Counted from the first letter of the stretch, positions 43,622-51,870 are shown. The stretch is DNA of 60,485 nucleotides from CAZMGT01 sp964565895 (GCA_964565895.1 CAZMGT010000016.1:1-60485); one strand, 5' to 3'. The notes: a model not told the origin generated them from the sequence alone. Translations and numbers: made by a program.

Positions 43622-44887
43622 TCAGTCCAGGTCCTCGGGCGAGGCGATCTCGCCGGCGACGGCGGAGGCCGCGGCGACCGCCGGATTGGACAGATAAACC
43701 TCGCTTTCCGGGTGGCCCATGCGCCCGACGAAGTTGCGGTTTGTCGTGGCAATGGCCCGCTCGCCGCGGGCAAGCACGCCCATATGGCCTCCCAGGCACG
43801 GGCCGCAGGTGGGCGTGCTCACAGCGCAGCCGGCGTCGAGGAAAATGTCAACCAGCCCCTCGCGCAGCGCCTGGCGATAGACCTCCTGCGTGGCGGGGAT
43901 GATAATCGCCCGCACGCGCGGATGCACCCGTCGCCCGCGGAGGACCTCCGCCGCCGCGCGCAGGTCCTCGATCCGCCCGTTCGTGCACGAGCCCACCACG
44001 CACTGGTCAATGGGCACGCCGCGGGCCTCGCTAATGGGCTTGGTGTTCGAGGGCAAGTGGGGAAAGGCCACCTGGGGCTCGAGCTCCGAGACATCCCACT
44101 CATAGGTCCGCTCATACTGGGCGTCGGGGTCGCTTGTGTAATATCGCGGCTCGCGCTCGGCGCGCGGGGCGACGTATGCGCGGGTGACATCGTCGGGCTC
44201 GATAATCCCGCATTTCGCGCCGGCCTCGATGGCCATGTTGCACATCGTCAGCCGGTCGGCCATGGGCAGGCGGCGGATCGTCTCCCCGCAAAACTCCATC
44301 GCCTTATACAGCGCGCCATCTACGCCGATCTGCCCGATGGTAAACAAAATGAGGTCCTTGCCGCCGACATACGGACGGAGCTCGCCGTGGAACACAAAGC
44401 GCAGCGTGCTGGGCACCATAAACCACGTGTCGCCCGTGGCCATGGCGCAGCCCAGCTCCGTGCTTCCCACGCCGGTGGAAAACGCCCCAAGCGCGCCATA
44501 GGTGCACGTGTGCGAATCAGCCCCGATAACCAGGTCGCCGGGAACAACCACGCCCTGCTCGGGGAGCAGGGCATGCATAATCCCCACCCGGCCTACCTCC
44601 CAGTAGTGCTCCACCTCCTGCTCCCGGGCAAACTCGCGCAAAACGCGGCACTGCTCGGCAGACTTAATGTCCTTGTTCGGGGTGTAGTGGTCGGGGATAA
44701 GGCACACGCGCGAGCGATCGAACACGCGTTGCGCGCCTACTTCGCGAAACTTCTCAATGGCCAGCGGCCCGGTAATGTCGCTGGCCAGGACGATGTCTAG
44801 CGAGGCGCGCACGAACTCCCCCGCGTGCACCTCCTCGCGGCCGCAGTGGGCGGCGAAGATCTTCTCGGTAATGGTCATTCCGGCCAT
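43622..44887 (-). CDS. leuC: LeuC, 3-isopropylmalate dehydratase large subunit
   Basis: A 421-aa aconitase-family protein; GGAGG precedes the ATG by 6 nt. Cluster cysteines are in CVVGSCTNGR and CGPCLGGHMG; GADSHTCTYGALGAFSTGVG and PTCGPC are typical. Length matches the LeuC/HacA subfamily that pairs with a short small subunit. It probably acts in leucine synthesis with leuD downstream and ilvC upstream. Confidence 0.94.
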   Translation of the reverse strand: MAGMTITEKIFAAHCGREEVHAGEFVRASLDIVLASDITGPLAIEKFREVGAQRVFDRSRVCLIPDHYTPNKDIKSAEQCRVLREFAREQEVEHYWEVGRVGIMHALLPEQGVVVPGDLVIGADSHTCTYGALGAFSTGVGSTELGCAMATGDTWFMVPSTLRFVFHGELRPYVGGKDLILFTIGQIGVDGALYKAMEFCGETIRRLPMADRLTMCNMAIEAGAKCGIIEPDDVTRAYVAPRAEREPRYYTSDPDAQYERTYEWDVSELEPQVAFPHLPSNTKPISEARGVPIDQCVVGSCTNGRIEDLRAAAEVLRGRRVHPRVRAIIIPATQEVYRQALREGLVDIFLDAGCAVSTPTCGPCLGGHMGVLARGERAIATTNRNFVGRMGHPESEVYLSNPAVAAASAVAGEIASPEDLD

Positions 44888-44946
44888 GTTTGACCTCCGC
44901 AGGGTAGGGGGGACCAGCGCGGTTTTGTCTCTGCCCGGGGCGGGCC

Positions 44947-45942
44947 CTAGGAATCTTTCAGCCAGGGCATGGCCTCGCGCAGCTTTCTCCCCACGGCCTC
45001 GATCGGGTGCTCGTCCGCCGCGGCGCTCAGCCGGCGCATTACCGGGCGGTTGGCCTGGTTTTCAAGGATCCACTCCCGCGCAAACTCTCCGCTTTGGATC
45101 TCCTCGAGCAGCAGCTTCATCTCTTGGCGCACGCGCTCGTCAATGATCCGCGGGCCGCGCGTCAGATCGCCATACTCCGCGGTGTCGCTCACCCGCTTGC
45201 GCATTCCCTGAATGCCATACTTGTAGATCATGTCCATGATCAGCTTCAGCTCGTGGCAGCACTCATAATAGGCCATCTCCGGCTGATAGCCGGCCTCGAC
45301 GAGGGTGTCGAACCCGGCTTTGATGAGCTCCGAAACTCCCCCGCACAGGACGGCTTGCTCGCCGAACAGGTCCGTCTCCGTCTCCTCCTTAAACGTTGTT
45401 TCGATCACGCCCGCGCGGGTGGCGCCGATGGCCTTGGCGTAGGCCAGGCCGAGCTCCTTGGCCTTGCCCGAGGGGTTTTGGTGAATGGCGAGCAGGGCGG
45501 GCACCCCAGCCCCGGCAAGGTACTGCTCGCGCACCAAGCTCCCCGGCCCCTTCGGCGCGACCATGAGCACATCCACATTCTCCGGCGGGACGATTTGGTT
45601 GTAGTGAATGTTAAACCCGTGGGAAAATAGCAGCGCGTTGCCCTCCCTAAGGTGCTGCTCCACTTGCTCGCGGTAGACCTTGGGCTGGACGTGGTCCTGG
45701 GTCAAAATGGCGATGATATCGGCGCGCTCGGCCACCTCCTCGGTGGTCAGCACGGTTTGCCCGTCCTCTTTTGCCTGCTGTTCCGCGGGCGAGCCGGGAA
45801 GATCGCAGACGATGACGTTCATCCCAGAGTCCTTAAGGCACAGCGCCTGCGCGCGCCCCTGAATGCCGTAGCCGATAATCCCGATAACCCGCTCCTTAAG
45901 CACGGAAAGGTCGGCATCGTCGTCGTAGTAGATCTTGGCCAT
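44947..45942 (-). CDS. ilvC: IlvC, class I ketol-acid reductoisomerase
   Basis: Converts acetolactate (or acetohydroxybutyrate) to the dihydroxy acid in valine, isoleucine and leucine synthesis. The 331-aa protein starts at ATG 45942 and has GIIGYGIQGRAQA, the catalytic region VAPKGPGSLVREQY, and metal ligands in ETDLFGEQAVLCGG and YYECCHELKLIMD. The coenzyme loop reads CDLPGSPAEQ (residues 46-55), without the arginine typical of NADPH-specific enzymes. I infer NADH use. Confidence 0.95.
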   Translation of the reverse strand: MAKIYYDDDADLSVLKERVIGIIGYGIQGRAQALCLKDSGMNVIVCDLPGSPAEQQAKEDGQTVLTTEEVAERADIIAILTQDHVQPKVYREQVEQHLREGNALLFSHGFNIHYNQIVPPENVDVLMVAPKGPGSLVREQYLAGAGVPALLAIHQNPSGKAKELGLAYAKAIGATRAGVIETTFKEETETDLFGEQAVLCGGVSELIKAGFDTLVEAGYQPEMAYYECCHELKLIMDMIYKYGIQGMRKRVSDTAEYGDLTRGPRIIDERVRQEMKLLLEEIQSGEFAREWILENQANRPVMRRLSAAADEHPIEAVGRKLREAMPWLKDS

Positions 45943-45999
45943 GAGCGACGTTCCCCTTTCGCACAAGTCGTTTACCGCACAGCTTGGGCCGCCACATCG

Positions 46000-46740
46000 C
46001 TAGCGCACGCGCGCAGCGCGGCGCGCGGCGGCATCGTGCGCCAGGTGTTCCAGCGCGTCGTCAAGCGGCTCGAGCGTGAAATTCGGCTCGCGCCGGCGAA
46101 CTCCTCGCTCAACCAGCTCATCGGCGAGCCACGGGTTCTTGGGGAGGACCGAGCCGTGGAGGTAGGTGCCGAAGGCGTTGCGATATACCGCGCCCTCGGT
46201 GCCGTCCTCGCCGTTGTTGCCAAACCCCACGCGCACGCGCCCAAGCGGCTGGCAGCCGCTGCCCAGGTAGGTGCGCCCGCCGTGGTTCTCAAAGCCCACA
46301 AGCGTCGCGTCCTCTCTCCCAGGAAGAGCGCTTTGCACGACGATGTTGCCGATGAGCCGCCCCTTGCCCGGGACGGTGTAGGCGTCGAAGATGGACAGCC
46401 CGGGGAGCTCCGTGCCGTCGGCGTCGCGATAAAAATGCCCCATCAGTTGATAGCCGCCGCAAATGGCGAGCACGGCCACGCCGCGCTCCACGGCCTCGCG
46501 CAGGCTCTCGCCCTTCACCCGCGCGAAGTCCTCGCACACTAGCCGCTGCTCGCGGTCCTGCCCCCCGCCGACAAACAGCACGTCGCACTCGTCCGGGTCG
46601 AGCGGCTCGCCCAGGCGCAGCTCGCGCACGACCACGTCAAGCCCCCGCCACTGGCAGCGGCGGACGAGGGCGATGACGTTCCCCCGGTCGCCGTAGATGT
46701 TCATCAGCTCGGGGTAAAGGTGGCCGATGACGATGCGCAT
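46000..46740 (-). CDS. gatD: GatD, lipid II isoglutaminyl synthase glutaminase subunit
   Basis: A 246-aa class-I-amidotransferase protein. From ATG 46740 the nucleophile is Cys94 (LAICGGYQLMG) and the catalytic His195 lies in YLHGSVLPKNP, closely matching the known GatD numbering. It releases ammonia from glutamine for MurT. Its start lies 5 nt after the murT stop. The start MRIVIGHLYPELMNIYGDRG is typical of the family. Confidence 0.94.
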   Translation of the reverse strand: MRIVIGHLYPELMNIYGDRGNVIALVRRCQWRGLDVVVRELRLGEPLDPDECDVLFVGGGQDREQRLVCEDFARVKGESLREAVERGVAVLAICGGYQLMGHFYRDADGTELPGLSIFDAYTVPGKGRLIGNIVVQSALPGREDATLVGFENHGGRTYLGSGCQPLGRVRVGFGNNGEDGTEGAVYRNAFGTYLHGSVLPKNPWLADELVERGVRRREPNFTLEPLDDALEHLAHDAAARRAARVR

Positions 46741-46745
46741 CGCGG

Positions 46746-48134
46746 CTACTCTTCCCAAAACCGGCCAACCAGGCCTTCTCGCTCCAATCGCCGCCGCAGC
46801 CCGGTCATCGCCGTATACGTGGGCAAAACGTAAACCGTCTCGCCCGGCGCGGCGCGTTCCAGCGCCATGCTCAGCGCGCGCCGGGTGTCGTTCTCGATGG
46901 TAATTTCGCGCGGGTCAAAGCCCGCGTATTTTAGGCGCAGGGCCATGTCCTCGGCGCGCGTTCCCGAGGCGATTACCGAGGCGGGCACGCCCACGAGCTG
47001 CTCTAGCTCCACGTCCCAAATCCAGGAGATGTCGCGGCCGTCGGCAATGCCGTCGTTAAGCGCGATTACCGTATGGCAGCCGCGGCCGCAGTCGCGCACC
47101 AGGCGCAGGGCCTCGTTAAACCCCGTGGGGTTTTTCACGAGGAGCAACAGCGCCGTCTTCCCCTGCGCAAAGCGCACGCGCTCGAGCCTGCCAAACGCCG
47201 CGCCAAACTCCCCCAGCCCCTCGGCGATCTCTTGCGGCTCAATGCCCAGCTCGCGGCACAGGGCAAACGCCGCGGCGAGGTTATAGGCGTTATACACCCC
47301 GCCCACCGGGGCGCGCAGGGTCGTCGCCCCCGCGCTGTGGGCAAGCTCCACCTCAATCCCCTCGGCGCCCACGGTGCGCACGCGCCGCACGGCATAGTCC
47401 AGCGCGGGCCGGGCGCGCCCGCAGGAGGGGCAGCGGTAGTCGCCCAGGTGGGCGAAGTAGCGCTGGGCATAGTCATAGGCCACGCCGCAGCGCTCGCAGT
47501 CCTTGGAGTCGGCCGCGCGCTGCGGGGCGTCCGTGGCCGCCTCGGGGCAGTCTAGCCCAAAGCCCACCACGGCGCAGCGCGCCCCCTCGCCCACGCTTGC
47601 CACAAGCGGGTCGTCGTAGTTGAGGATCAGGGTGCTCTCCGGCCCGAGAAACTCGGCGACGCTGCGCGCAATGCGCTTTGCCGTGGTCGCCAGCTCGCCG
47701 TAGCGGTCGAGCTGGTCGCGGAAGAAGTTGGTGAGCACGACGACGCGCGGGCGGAGCACGCGGACAAGCTCAGGCAGCGCCCCTTCGTCGGCTTCGAACA
47801 GCCCCAAGTCGGCGGAGACGCGGGCGGCGAGCGAGGCGCTGTCGATGAGCGCCGAGGCCACGCCGCGCCTGAGGTTCGAGCCGCCGGCGTTGCGCACGAC
47901 GCGCCAGCCCGCGGAGCGGAGGACCGTGGCGGCCATCTTCGCCGTGGTCGTCTTGCCGTTCGTTCCGGTAATCAGCGCGCAGCCGCGGCGCAGGCCGCGG
48001 GCAAGGCGCGCATCGAGGTCGGGACACAGGCGCAGGGCGAGCAGGCCGGGCAGCGCCGTTCCCCCGCCGCGTCCGCTCAGCCGGCAGGCCGCCGCTATTG
48101 CCTTGCCCAGCCACGTCGCCGCGACACCGCGCAC
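46746..48134 (-). CDS. murT: MurT, lipid II isoglutaminyl synthase Mur-ligase subunit
   Basis: A 462-aa Mur-ligase-family protein from GTG 48134 (GGGAGG upstream; longer in-frame readings are only accC in another frame). ATP motif ALITGTNGKTTTAKM is near residue 60; a four-cysteine ribbon (CERCGVAYDYAQRY and CPSCGRARP) and the C-terminal DUF1727 region (HTVIALNDGIADGRDISWIWD) define MurT. With GatD it amidates the D-glutamate of the peptidoglycan stem peptide. Confidence 0.94.
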   Translation of the reverse strand: MRGVAATWLGKAIAAACRLSGRGGGTALPGLLALRLCPDLDARLARGLRRGCALITGTNGKTTTAKMAATVLRSAGWRVVRNAGGSNLRRGVASALIDSASLAARVSADLGLFEADEGALPELVRVLRPRVVVLTNFFRDQLDRYGELATTAKRIARSVAEFLGPESTLILNYDDPLVASVGEGARCAVVGFGLDCPEAATDAPQRAADSKDCERCGVAYDYAQRYFAHLGDYRCPSCGRARPALDYAVRRVRTVGAEGIEVELAHSAGATTLRAPVGGVYNAYNLAAAFALCRELGIEPQEIAEGLGEFGAAFGRLERVRFAQGKTALLLLVKNPTGFNEALRLVRDCGRGCHTVIALNDGIADGRDISWIWDVELEQLVGVPASVIASGTRAEDMALRLKYAGFDPREITIENDTRRALSMALERAAPGETVYVLPTYTAMTGLRRRLEREGLVGRFWEE

Positions 48135-48232
48135 CGCGGCACCTCCCGGAGGCGAACCAGACCTGCGCTCGGACCGCCTGCGCCACACCGCAAAACGGGG
48201 AGCAGGGGCCAAGCGGCGGGCCGCGCCGCGCC

Positions 48233-49561
48233 TTAGTCGAATGTCGCCTGGGTGTAGTTTCCCTGCCGGAAAAATGCGTTGCCCAAAACGCGGCGCAAAA
48301 AGGAAAGCGACGTCGTTACCCCTTCGATCTGCAGCTCCTCCAGGGCCCGCTGCATCCGGGCAACGCATTCCTCGCGGTTGCTCGCGTAGGCAATGATCTT
48401 CGCCAAAAGCGGGTCGTAGTACGGCGGAACCTCGCACCCGGCGTAAATGTGCGTGTCCACACGAATGCCCGGGCCACCCGGGGGGACGAAGTGCGTTATT
48501 CGCCCGGGCGAGGGGGCCCAGTCGTTGTCCGGGTCGCGCGCGTCGAGGCGGCATTCGATGGCGTGGCCATGCGCGGGCGGGGCGTGCCTCTGCCAGCGCA
48601 GCTCCTCGCCCGCGGCGATGCGTATCTGCTCCTTACAAATGTCTACACCCGTGGTCATCTCCGTCACCGGGTGCTCCACCTGCAGGCGCGTGTTCATTTC
48701 GATGAAGTAAAAATGCCCGTCGGCATCGAGGAGGAACTCCACCGTGCCCGCGTTGACGTAGCCCACGGCACGCGCCGCCTGGACGGCCTTTGCGGTAATC
48801 TCCGCGCGCAGCGACTTGGAGAGCCTCGTCGCCGGCGTCTCCTCGATACGCTTCTGATGCCCCACCTGCACGGAGCAGTCGCGCTCCCACAGGTGAATCA
48901 CCCGGCCGTACTTGTCGGCAAGGATTTGCACCTCGATGTGCCGCGGCTCGGGGATGAACTTTTCGATGTATACCTCGGGCGAGCCAAACGAGGCCTTGGC
49001 CTCGGCCTGGGCGAGCTGCACCCCGCGGATCAGCTCGTCGTCGTTGTGGCAGATGCGAATGCCCTTCCCCCCGCCCCCCGCCGCGGCCTTGACCATGAGC
49101 GGATAGTCGAACTTGCGCGCGACCTTTGTTACGTCCATCCCCGCCTTAATCGTCCCCCTTGTTCCGGGGACGACGGGGACGCCGGCCTCGTCCATAATCC
49201 TCCGCGCGCGGGCCTTGTTGCCGAGCTGCTCGATAACATTCGCAGGGGGGCCGATGAACACCAGGCCCACCTGCTCGCACACTTCGGCGAAGTCCGCGTT
49301 TTCCGCGAAAAAGCCCCAGCCCGGGTGCACCGCGTCGCACCGGGTAATCATCGCCGCGCCGATTACGTTGGGCATGTTGAGGTAGCTATCCTTGGTCGGC
49401 GGGGGGCCGACGCACACCGCCTCGTCGGCGAGCTTGACGTGCAGCGAATCGGCGTCGGCCTCGGAATAGATGGCCACAGCCTCGATATTCAGCTCGTGGC
49501 AGGCGCGAATGATTCTTACCGCTGCTTCTCCGCGGTTGGCGACAAGGATTTTTTTAAACAT
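48233..49561 (-). CDS. accC: AccC-like biotin carboxylase subunit
   Basis: A 442-aa ATP-grasp protein from ATG 49561. Motifs KILVANRGEAAVRII, MVKAAAGGGGKGIRI, FIEMNTRLQVEHPVTE (catalytic Arg/Gln/Glu) and RDCS are typical. The usual QRRHQK segment reads QVGHQK (coded near 48850), replacing two conserved arginines; the Lys is retained. It carboxylates biotin on a carrier protein in acetyl-CoA carboxylase, but the adjacent carrier lacks the target lysine. Confidence 0.93.
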   Translation of the reverse strand: MFKKILVANRGEAAVRIIRACHELNIEAVAIYSEADADSLHVKLADEAVCVGPPPTKDSYLNMPNVIGAAMITRCDAVHPGWGFFAENADFAEVCEQVGLVFIGPPANVIEQLGNKARARRIMDEAGVPVVPGTRGTIKAGMDVTKVARKFDYPLMVKAAAGGGGKGIRICHNDDELIRGVQLAQAEAKASFGSPEVYIEKFIPEPRHIEVQILADKYGRVIHLWERDCSVQVGHQKRIEETPATRLSKSLRAEITAKAVQAARAVGYVNAGTVEFLLDADGHFYFIEMNTRLQVEHPVTEMTTGVDICKEQIRIAAGEELRWQRHAPPAHGHAIECRLDARDPDNDWAPSPGRITHFVPPGGPGIRVDTHIYAGCEVPPYYDPLLAKIIAYASNREECVARMQRALEELQIEGVTTSLSFLRRVLGNAFFRQGNYTQATFD

Positions 49562-49593
49562 GGCCCTACGGTGCCTTTCCCGCAAAAGCCGGC

Positions 49594-49962
49594 CTAAAGG
49601 TTGCGATGCCCGGGGTAGGGGCAGTACAGACCATGAGTCTTAGGATCGTTGGCCCGCCTGGGGTCAAAGCGATAGTACATTCCGCATACCGGGCAGCGCA
49701 GCTCGCTCGGCGAGCCGAAGTCCCGAATGCTCTTCGGCGGCTGCTCGTTGACCATAACCATCATGCGATACTGCCGCAGGAGGTTTAGGCACTGGATGTT
49801 CTCCGCCTGGCGCGTAACCCTGGCGGGCATGGATTGCCCCGGCTTGGGCCGCTTAAACCCCAGGTTAAGCACGACGAGGACGACGAGACACAGGATGACC
49901 AGGGTAACCATGGCCCCGATGAGCGTCTGGCCGCGGCGCACGCTGCTCCTCACTGCCCTCAC
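49594..49962 (-). CDS. Small pilin-like protein with Cys-rich C-terminal half
   Basis: A 122-aa protein from GTG 49962, which overlaps the accB stop as GTGA. The N terminus RRGQTLIGAMVTLVILCL is like a type IV prepilin or pseudopilin leader and helix (GFTLIE in typical members, here GQTLIG), followed by a hydrophobic stretch to about residue 35. The C-terminal half has ELRCPVCGMYYRFDP and GLYCPYPGH, a possible zinc site. It may alternatively be a simple anchored zinc-ribbon protein. Its place inside the acc genes is unexplained. Confidence 0.65.
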   Translation of the reverse strand: MRAVRSSVRRGQTLIGAMVTLVILCLVVLVVLNLGFKRPKPGQSMPARVTRQAENIQCLNLLRQYRMMVMVNEQPPKSIRDFGSPSELRCPVCGMYYRFDPRRANDPKTHGLYCPYPGHRNL

Positions 49963-50408
49963 TCCGTTTGGATGAGGATCACCGGCTGGCCATATTCCAC
50001 GGGCTCGCCGTCCTGAGCGGCGATCTCCACCACGCGGCCGGCGACGTCGGTCTTTACCTCGTTCATTATATTCATTGACTCGATGTAGCATACCACGTCG
50101 CCCGCGGCAACTTCGTCGCCCACGCGCACGGCGACATCCTCGTCCGGCCCCCCGCGGCGGCGGAAGATGCCCACCATGGGGGCCTTAACGTAATGCTGGC
50201 GCGGCCGAGCGACCTCTTGCTCCGCGGCGGGCTCGCGCTGGGCAGACGGAGCTTGGGCTGCGCGCTGCTCCGGCGCCCCCTGCTCGCCCTGTGCAGGGCC
50301 CAACTGGCGGATAAACGAAACGCGCACCCCGCCGCGCTCCACAGCTAGCCCGGCGATGTTTTCCTCCTCGGCGAGGCGCACCAGCCGCCGAATTATCTCG
50401 GGATCCAT
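49959..50408 (-). CDS. accB: AccB-like biotin carboxyl carrier protein lacking the biotin-accepting lysine
   Basis: A 149-aa protein: N-terminal helix pair (MDPEIIRRLVRLAEEENI), an alanine/glutamine/proline-rich linker (about 40-72) and a lipoyl/biotinyl domain (about 73-149; APMVGIFRR, VGDEVAAGDVVCYIES). The site that is normally (E)AMK-M-M-N here reads ESMNIMNEV: residue 113 is Asn (AAT, 50072-50070) and not Lys. All other neighbours of the site are conserved. The gene lies between efp and accC, the usual accB position. Unless the base is an error, it cannot be biotinylated at this site. Confidence 0.93.
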   Translation of the reverse strand: MDPEIIRRLVRLAEEENIAGLAVERGGVRVSFIRQLGPAQGEQGAPEQRAAQAPSAQREPAAEQEVARPRQHYVKAPMVGIFRRRGGPDEDVAVRVGDEVAAGDVVCYIESMNIMNEVKTDVAGRVVEIAAQDGEPVEYGQPVILIQTE

Positions 50409-50438
50409 CTCCCAGCGTTCCCTTCCCCAGCGGGCGCG

Positions 50439-51005
50439 CTATTTTTTCACGCGCTCGATATATGTGTCCGTGCGCGTGTCCACCCTGACCATGTCGCCCA
50501 CCTGGACGAACAACGGCACCTGCACGACAGCGCCCGTCTCTAACGTTGCCGGCTTTGTCCCGCCGGTGGCCGTATCCCCGCGGATGCCCGGGTCGGTCAT
50601 CGTCACCTTAAGCTCCACGTGCGCGGGGACCTCGATGCCGATAATGTTGCCCTCAAACAAGGTGGCCTCGCACTCCATGCCCTCTTGGAGATACTTCTCG
50701 CCGGTAATCAGGTCGGGCTGGGCGTCGAACTGGTCGTAGGTCTCCAGGTCCATGAACGTGTACTGGTCGCCGCTGCGGTAGAGGTATTGCACCTTGCGGT
50801 GCTCGACGTGGGCGGGGTCCATGCGTTCGCCGGCGCTAAACGTTTTCTCCAGCACGCGGCCCGTGCGAATGTTCTTGAGCTTGGTGCGCACGAACGCCGA
50901 GCCCTTGCCCGGTTTAACGTGCTGAAATTCGAGGATCTGATACGGCTCGCCGTCCACCTGAATAGTTAGGCCGGTACGAAAATCGGCGGTCGAGATCAAC
51001 GCCAT
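50439..51005 (-). CDS. efp: Elongation factor P
   Basis: A 188-aa EF-P with the KOW-like N-terminal domain (PYQILEFQHVKPGKGSAFVR), the conserved modified-lysine tip at PGKG, and the two OB domains (GDMVRVDTRTDTYIERV at the end). It relieves ribosome stalling at consecutive prolines. It heads the minus-strand block that continues into accB and accC, a common neighbourhood. No EF-P lysine-modifying genes are adjacent. Confidence 0.97.
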   Translation of the reverse strand: MALISTADFRTGLTIQVDGEPYQILEFQHVKPGKGSAFVRTKLKNIRTGRVLEKTFSAGERMDPAHVEHRKVQYLYRSGDQYTFMDLETYDQFDAQPDLITGEKYLQEGMECEATLFEGNIIGIEVPAHVELKVTMTDPGIRGDTATGGTKPATLETGAVVQVPLFVQVGDMVRVDTRTDTYIERVKK

Positions 51006-51115
51006 CCTCCTCCGCAGGCAGTGGGTGCAAGTGGCGGCCAGAATGTACTGCAGGGCGCGGGAAAAGTCAATTAGCGTGGGGGAGGGAGGGCAGTGGCGAA
51101 TGGCGAATGCAGCTG

Positions 51116-51143
51116 TTGAATATGGTGCTCAGCCGTGTACGTT
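51116..51143 (+). promoter_or_regulatory. Weak candidate promoter of the OmpR-type regulator
   Basis: TTGAAT (51116-51121) and TACGTT (51138-51143) lie 16 nt apart, 20 nt before the ATG at 51163. The -10 is poor. The 157-nt gap 51006-51162 otherwise holds a short direct repeat (GGCGAAT twice) and nothing gene-like. Confidence 0.3.
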
Positions 51144-51162
51144 GTGGTAAGGGGTCTTGGAC

Positions 51163-51861
51163 ATGAGCCGCAAGTCAATTCTTATTGTCGACGATGATCC
51201 CGACCACTGCGAGATGCTCCAGGAGTATCTCACCGCCGACGGGTATGAGGTCGAGGCCTGCGGCGATGGGGATACCGCTTTGGAGAAGGTGCGCGCGGGC
51301 AATTTCGATATTGTCCTGCTCGACATCCTTATGCCCGGCAAAGACGGTATTGAGGTGTGTCGGGAGATTCGCCGGTTTAGCTCCGTCCCCGTTATTTTTC
51401 TCACGGCAAAGGGCGAAGAGGTAGACCGCGTGCTTGGCTTGGAGCTGGGCGGCGACGATTATGTGGCCAAGCCGTTTAGCCCGCGCGAGCTCGCCGCGCG
51501 CATTAAGGCCGTTATGCGGCGCACGGCACGCGAGGCCGCCCGCGAGCAGGAGAAGGTTATCCTCCAGGGGCTAACCGTTAACGGGGCGAGCCGCGAGGTC
51601 ACCGTGGGCAAGGGCGAGCGCGTGCCCCTGACCCCTAAGGAGTTCGACCTGCTCTGGCTTCTCGTGCGCCATCCCGGGCGCGTATTCTCGCGCGCCGAGC
51701 TGCTCAGCGAGGTCTGGGGGCACACCGAATACTACGGCTGCGAGCGCACCGTGGACACGCACATCAAGCAGTTGCGCAAGAAGATTTTCACCCGCCCCGA
51801 GGTGCCCCACCGGATCAGCACGGTATGGGGCGTGGGCTATAAGTTCGAGCCCGCGGGCTAG
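51163..51861 (+). CDS. OmpR/PhoB-family response regulator
   Basis: A 232-aa protein from ATG 51163 (AAGGGG 8 nt upstream; TTG 51157 is too close). Receiver: ILIVDDDPD, VLLDILMPGKDG (phospho-acceptor), LTAKGE and DDYVAKPFSP. Winged-helix: PLTPKEFDLLWLL, ERTVDTHIKQLRKK and VWGVGYKF. It is a phosphorylation-controlled transcription factor. No kinase is adjacent; the degenerate kinase at 56383-57429 is on the other strand and 4.5 kb away. Confidence 0.95.
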   Translation: MSRKSILIVDDDPDHCEMLQEYLTADGYEVEACGDGDTALEKVRAGNFDIVLLDILMPGKDGIEVCREIRRFSSVPVIFLTAKGEEVDRVLGLELGGDDYVAKPFSPRELAARIKAVMRRTAREAAREQEKVILQGLTVNGASREVTVGKGERVPLTPKEFDLLWLLVRHPGRVFSRAELLSEVWGHTEYYGCERTVDTHIKQLRKKIFTRPEVPHRISTVWGVGYKFEPAG

Positions 51862-51870
51862 CCCGCGGGC
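51849..51870. repeat. Perfect 22-bp GC palindrome spanning the regulator stop codon
   Basis: GCCCGCGGGC-TA-GCCCGCGGGC includes the TAG stop (51859-51861) and lies 6 nt from the end of the convergent TlpA gene. It may end transcription of both genes, but no T run follows in either direction. Confidence 0.45.

Noticed and set aside
48135..48554. N-terminal extension of murT
   Set aside because: It reads the accC end in another frame. GTG 48134 has a good Shine-Dalgarno and gives a normal MurT N terminus.
48098..49597. A 499-codon plus-strand frame opposite accC
   Set aside because: AccC motifs are complete on the minus strand; no domain or start signal supports the plus frame.
51090..51110. 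Short direct repeat GGCGAAT-GGCGAAT upstream of the OmpR-type regulator
   Set aside because: Only seven bases repeated twice; too short to claim a binding site without further copies.
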